Source of the DNA: Balneolales bacterium
Lineage (GTDB): Bacteria; Bacteroidota; Rhodothermia; Balneolales; Natronogracilivirgulaceae
Length of the DNA stretch: 8,863 nt
Direction of reading: 5' to 3'
Assembly (NCBI GenBank): GCA_007116685.1
Contig: SKIC01000112.1
Span: 1 to 8,863 of the forward strand
The translations under genes and the position numbers were made by a program. Each line of letters starts with the position of its first letter. The stretch's first letter is position 1. The notes under the pieces are model-generated. The model ran no database searches, was not told the DNA's origin, and saw nothing but the letters and a program-made list of their open reading frames with translations. This document shows, in pieces, positions 6,548-8,863 of this stretch.

Positions 6548-6769
6548 ATGAAGAAAAATGTTAATAAATGTGTGTGCCATAAGCGCACTTTCACTGAACT
6601 AAAAGAAATTTCCGAACAAAACGGCTACGCAACTTGCAATGAATTGTTTGCTGCCGGTTTATGCGGAGGCAACTGTTCGATGTGTAAGCCTTATATAGAA
6701 AAAACGTTCGTACCGGGAGAGACGGAGTTTTTTCCCGGCGATGTGTATTTCAAGAAGAAAGTAAACTGA
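6548..6769 (+). CDS. Small BFD-like [2Fe-2S]-binding protein
   Basis: A 73-residue cysteine-rich protein. The pattern C8-x-C10 followed about 30 residues later by C43-x2-C46 is that of the BFD (bacterioferritin-associated ferredoxin-like) [2Fe-2S] fold, a compact helix-turn-helix arrangement. The helix 14-25 (TFTELKEISEQN) and the glycine-rich GLCGGNCSMCKPYI (37-50) fit this fold. Two more cysteines, C30 and C39, are present and may or may not bind metal. It probably acts as a soluble electron-transfer or Fe-S accessory protein. It lies 26 bases after dcd and only 7 bases before rsmE, so it is almost certainly co-transcribed with both. Neither neighbour is known to need an Fe-S cluster. No bacterioferritin gene is visible, so the true partner is unknown. 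Confidence 0.78.
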   Translation: MKKNVNKCVCHKRTFTELKEISEQNGYATCNELFAAGLCGGNCSMCKPYIEKTFVPGETEFFPGDVYFKKKVN

Positions 6770-6776
6770 TTATTCC

Positions 6777-7469
6777 ATGAATCAGTTTTATGCGCCACCG
6801 GAACAACGCGCCGGAGATTTAATTGCTATCGGTGGGGAAGAGGCAAGGCATATCACTAAAGTTTTACGCTATACTGTGGGGCAGCAAGTCATCTTAACCG
6901 ATGGCTGCGGCAACAGATACGATACCATTATTGAGTCTATCAGCAAGCGTGATTTATACTGTAAAATCCAGAATCAGCAAAAATTCAAAAAAAGCCCCGG
7001 GCGCGTTTTACTTTTAGGACATCTACATAAACGCCAACGAGTAGAATGGCTTTTGGAGAAGGGCACTGAATTAGGAATCACATCTTTTATGCTTTTCGAA
7101 GCAGACCATTCTCAAAGAGCAAGTATTAAGGAAGACAGGGCAGAACAAATTCTGATATCTGCAATGAAACAATCCGGAAGATATTATCTCCCGGAATTGC
7201 ATCTTTTAAACGGGATAGAGGAAGCTATAAGTCAAACCAAAGAGATGAAGCATTTTGTTGGTCATCAAACCGCAGAAAATAACCGAAAACTATTTCAAAC
7301 AGATTATTCCTCACAGGATTTGGCTTTTTGGATTGGTCCGGAGGGAGGCTTTTCAGAAAGAGAAACCCAATTGCTGGTCGATATAGGGGCACATCTTGTT
7401 CAGTTAGGCAATTTCAGATTACGCGCGGAGACAGCGGCACTGGCTTTGGTTTCTCAGTTTGTTAGATAG
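6777..7469 (+). CDS. rsmE: 16S rRNA (uracil-1498-N3)-methyltransferase RsmE
   Basis: This SPOUT-class enzyme methylates N3 of U1498 in helix 44 of 16S rRNA with S-adenosylmethionine. The 230-residue length is normal. The N-terminal PUA-like RNA-binding domain includes HITKVLR (25-31). The C-terminal trefoil-knot domain shows EKGTELG (94-100), AMKQSGR (129-135), WIGPEGGFSERE (185-196) and LGNFRLRAETAAL (210-222). The last two form the SAM-binding knot. The ATG at 6777 comes 7 bases after the stop of the Fe-S gene, and MNQFYAPPE is a typical start. It is the last gene of the dcd operon. The nearest good terminator-like hairpin on this strand is about 180 bases downstream, at 7649-7668. Confidence 0.97.
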   Translation: MNQFYAPPEQRAGDLIAIGGEEARHITKVLRYTVGQQVILTDGCGNRYDTIIESISKRDLYCKIQNQQKFKKSPGRVLLLGHLHKRQRVEWLLEKGTELGITSFMLFEADHSQRASIKEDRAEQILISAMKQSGRYYLPELHLLNGIEEAISQTKEMKHFVGHQTAENNRKLFQTDYSSQDLAFWIGPEGGFSERETQLLVDIGAHLVQLGNFRLRAETAALALVSQFVR

Positions 7470-7630
7470 AGGAAAGAAGAATTAAGCTCGTCAAAAAGTC
7501 ACCTATGGGTCGAAATCAAAACAATCCTGAGCGAGTGCTTACCAGAGGCATATTATAAAAGGTAGGATGTAAGCTATTTCGTTAAAGAAATATTCCGTAC
7601 CTGACGGCACTTGGCAGGGTGTGGATTTCC

Positions 7631-7663
7631 ATTTTCTACCGATATGCCGTCCCTGCCGGGACT
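7631..7663 (-). repeat. Hairpin repeat, copy 1
   Basis: Read on the minus strand the copy is AGTCCC, GGCA loop, GGGAC, GGC, then ATATCGGTAGAAAAT. The first part forms a 5-bp stem (7649-7653 with 7658-7662). It matches copy 2 at 7779-7811 in layout, spacing and most bases. It resembles interspersed hairpin-plus-GGTAGAAA elements that I associate with Bacteroidota genomes, though I could not check this. Confidence 0.7.
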
Positions 7664-7668
7664 TTTTT
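7649..7668 (+). terminator. Terminator-like hairpin downstream of rsmE
   Basis: On the plus strand GTCCC (7649-7653), loop TGCC and GGGAC (7658-7662) are followed immediately by six T (7663-7668). The shape is that of an intrinsic terminator for the rsmE operon, formed from the hairpin of repeat copy 1. The stem is only 5 bp, and the distance from rsmE is about 180 bases. Confidence 0.5.
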
Positions 7669-7778
7669 GGGTTGGGTTATAGATGTAAGTATTGATGGCA
7701 CGCAAAAAAAGATATACCTATATGCTATAATTTCTGAAGTAACACCAGGGTCATTCTTTGCTGCCAAACATTAAATTT

Positions 7779-7811
7779 AGTTCCGATAGGAACAAAATAT
7801 TGGTAGAGAAT
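7779..7811 (+). repeat. Hairpin repeat, copy 2, inverted relative to copy 1
   Basis: The plus strand reads AGTTCC, GATA loop, GGAAC, AAA, then ATATTGGTAGAGAAT. Stem arms are 7780-7784 and 7789-7793. Compared with copy 1, the middle stem pair changes from C:G to T:A while pairing is kept. Spacing from the stem to the ATATYGGTAGA box is the same three bases. Confidence 0.7.
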
Positions 7812-7836
7812 CAAACAAACCATCAACCCCGGAGAA

Positions 7837-7866
7837 AGTCCAGTACGGGACGAAATAGAAGGAGAT
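7837..7866 (+). repeat. Possible degenerate third copy of the hairpin repeat
   Basis: AGTCC (7837-7841), a 5-6 base loop and GGGAC (7847-7851) are followed by GAA, ATAG and an A/G-rich stretch. Layout and orientation match copy 2, but the GGTAGA box is eroded to GAAGGAGA. Similarity is partial, so this is tentative. Confidence 0.35.
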
Positions 7867-7894
7867 TTCTTAGAGAAATAGATTGTGATGAACG

Positions 7895-7941
7895 GAGCGT
7901 ATTAAAAATCAGCATTTAGATGTCTTATTTTTAATACGCTC
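7895..7941. repeat. 15-bp perfect inverted repeat with a 17-base loop
   Basis: GAGCGTATTAAAAAT (7895-7909) is matched exactly by its reverse complement at 7927-7941. The loop can add a small CAT/ATG pairing (7913-7915 with 7920-7922). Neither flank has a T-tract in the right place: the U-run lies inside the stem on the plus strand, and As follow it. The structure could still block or terminate transcription from either converging operon, or protect RNA 3' ends. It is the longest perfect palindrome I found in the window. Confidence 0.75.
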
Positions 7942-7985
7942 AAAAAATTAAAGACCGGTGATTCAGTCACGTATTTAAGGCGTGA
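7942..7985 (-). terminator. Possible terminator of the glycosyltransferase gene
   Basis: On the minus strand, just after the glycosyltransferase stop, TCACG (7985-7981) can pair with CGTGA (7971-7967), or GTGA (7970-7967) with TCAC (7961-7958). The T-rich stretch CTTTAATTTTTT follows (7953-7942). The stems are only 4-5 bp and compete with each other, so this is a weak candidate. Confidence 0.3.
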
Positions 7986-8004
7986 TATTTACGAATCCAT
8001 CTAT

Positions 8005-8863
8005 CTACAACTCCGAATACCTCTTTTTCCCTTTTATGAAATACTGCCAGATTATCAATTTTGAATAAATTGGTTTAGGGTCTTTTTTTGATTTTCTGGC
8101 GTTGAGCAGAATTTTTCGGGTTTTACTTACAGACCTAAATTTACTGTAAAAACCGAAGTGGGCTTTTATAATTGCAATGGTCTCCATGGGTCGTCCTTGA
8201 AGTAAGGCTCTCACACCGGCTACACCATCCAGGTTTAATCTCAGGAAAATGCGTTTGAAGGCCAATCCTTTCGGAGTGTTTTTCAAAAGCATCAACAGGG
8301 AGTTTCTGTAATTATAATAGATTTTTCGGGAAGACCCGGTTTTTAGAGAACCGCCACCTAAGTGAAAGGCTACAGATTTTGGAGCGTACTTAATTTCGTA
8401 TCCCATATTCATCAGGCGCCAGCAGAGGTCAATCTCTTCCATGTGAAATTCAAAGCGCTCATCAAATTGCCCGATTTTGAAAAAGAGTTTTTTCCGAATG
8501 GCGAATGCTGCACCACTTGCCCAGGCTAATGTATCCGAATCATCATACTGTCCGTGATCTTCTTCTAACGTGTCGAATAAGCGCCCACGGCAAAAAGGGT
8601 AGCCCAATCTATCCATTTTACCACCTGCCGCACCGGCATATTCGAAATAACTTCTGTTTTGATAATCCAGAATTTTTGGCTGAACAACGGCGGTATTCTC
8701 GTTCTCTTCAAATTTTTCGCGTATTGGTTCTAACCAATTTTCGCTTACTTCAACGTCGTTATTCAGGAAAACTATAATATCACCTGTCGCTGATGATGCA
8801 GAACGATTATTGCCGCCGCAGTATCCGTGATTTTTTTTCATCAAAAAGTGCTTAACCTGCGGG
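8005..8863 (-). CDS. Family 2 glycosyltransferase, 5' end beyond the window
   Basis: Enzymes of this family transfer a sugar from a nucleotide-activated donor to a growing polysaccharide or glycan at the inner face of the membrane. The frame is open through the window edge. A TTG at 8844 could be mistaken for a start, but upstream codons continue in frame (PQVKHFLMKKN), so about 60-70 N-terminal residues are missing. Of the 285 visible residues, HGYCGGNNR (12-20), ATGDIIVFLNNDVEV (25-39, the DxD-like donor/metal site), SGAAFAIRK (116-124) and MEEIDLCWR (141-149, the likely catalytic-base region) are diagnostic. The arrangement resembles WbbL/rhamnosyltransferase-like GT2 enzymes (COG1216). 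A basic, partly hydrophobic tail (about 180-285) may touch the membrane. Donor and acceptor cannot be read from the sequence. It converges on the rsmE operon. Confidence 0.93.
   Translation of the reverse strand, partial: PQVKHFLMKKNHGYCGGNNRSASSATGDIIVFLNNDVEVSENWLEPIREKFEENENTAVVQPKILDYQNRSYFEYAGAAGGKMDRLGYPFCRGRLFDTLEEDHGQYDDSDTLAWASGAAFAIRKKLFFKIGQFDERFEFHMEEIDLCWRLMNMGYEIKYAPKSVAFHLGGGSLKTGSSRKIYYNYRNSLLMLLKNTPKGLAFKRIFLRLNLDGVAGVRALLQGRPMETIAIIKAHFGFYSKFRSVSKTRKILLNARKSKKDPKPIYSKLIIWQYFIKGKKRYSEL

Larger units (their letters stand above)
7470..8004. other. Repeat- and hairpin-rich non-coding interval
   Basis: No gene is supported in these 535 bases; the frames are short and interrupted. 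The interval holds two inverted copies of one hairpin-containing repeat (7631-7663 minus, 7779-7811 plus), a probable degenerate third copy at 7837-7866 and a terminator-like hairpin at 7649-7668. It also holds a 15-bp perfect inverted repeat (7895-7941) and small palindromes near 7957-7985. It separates the plus-strand rsmE operon from the converging minus-strand glycosyltransferase gene, so termination in both directions is expected here. Bases 7470-7600 show nothing recognisable. Confidence 0.7.

Noticed and set aside
7505..7552. Short plus-strand frame of 15 codons after rsmE
   Set aside because: Too short, with no ribosome-binding site or recognisable motif, in a repeat-rich non-coding region.
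7603..7941. CRISPR array or toxin-antitoxin locus in the hairpin-rich gap
   Set aside because: The repeats are inverted, few and unevenly spaced, there are no regular spacers, and no Cas-like or toxin-like gene is adjacent.
8842..8844. TTG as the start of the glycosyltransferase
   Set aside because: The frame stays open upstream to the window edge and the upstream residues fit the family, so the gene is truncated by the window rather than starting here.

Overview
The window looks like chromosomal DNA from a member of the Bacteroidota (or a close FCB relative), with moderately AT-rich DNA. The evidence is a PorD/DUF4835 protein of the type IX secretion pathway, a Bacteroidota-type -7 box (TATCTTTG) upstream of rpe, a general lack of strong Shine-Dalgarno sites, and short palindromic interspersed repeats of a kind I associate with this phylum. 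The genus cannot be named from the sequence.

Layout. Bases 1-194 hold the 3' end of an XRE-type helix-turn-helix regulator, followed by a small hairpin. Bases 195-622 have no convincing gene, only hairpins and repeat-like DNA. On the minus strand follow porD (2264-1359) and rpe (1291-623). A divergent plus-strand operon starts at about 2399: a type II mannose-6-phosphate-isomerase-like cupin, cysE and cysM (to 4630), closed by a compact hairpin plus T-tract. Next is a lone lipoprotein with one CxxCH haem motif (4721-5221). A second plus-strand operon (5334-7469) encodes a two-domain dCTP deaminase, a small BFD-like [2Fe-2S] protein and the 16S rRNA methyltransferase RsmE. Bases 7470-8004 are non-coding and rich in repeats and hairpins. 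The window ends inside a minus-strand family 2 glycosyltransferase gene that lacks its 5' end.

How the genes work together. CysE and CysM form the two-step serine to O-acetylserine to cysteine pathway. The cupin ahead of them is probably co-transcribed but has no obvious part in it. Dcd supplies dUMP precursors, RsmE modifies the ribosome, and the small Fe-S protein between them has no assigned partner. PorD acts in T9SS biogenesis, and Rpe in the pentose phosphate pathway.

Most of the window is conserved housekeeping. I found no defence system, CRISPR array, insertion sequence, tRNA or rRNA. The strongest unexplained signal is a pair of inverted repeat copies in the 7470-8004 gap, whose hairpin stems differ by compensating changes. 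Weaker points of interest are the orphan cytochrome-like lipoprotein and the Fe-S protein inside the dcd-rsmE operon.
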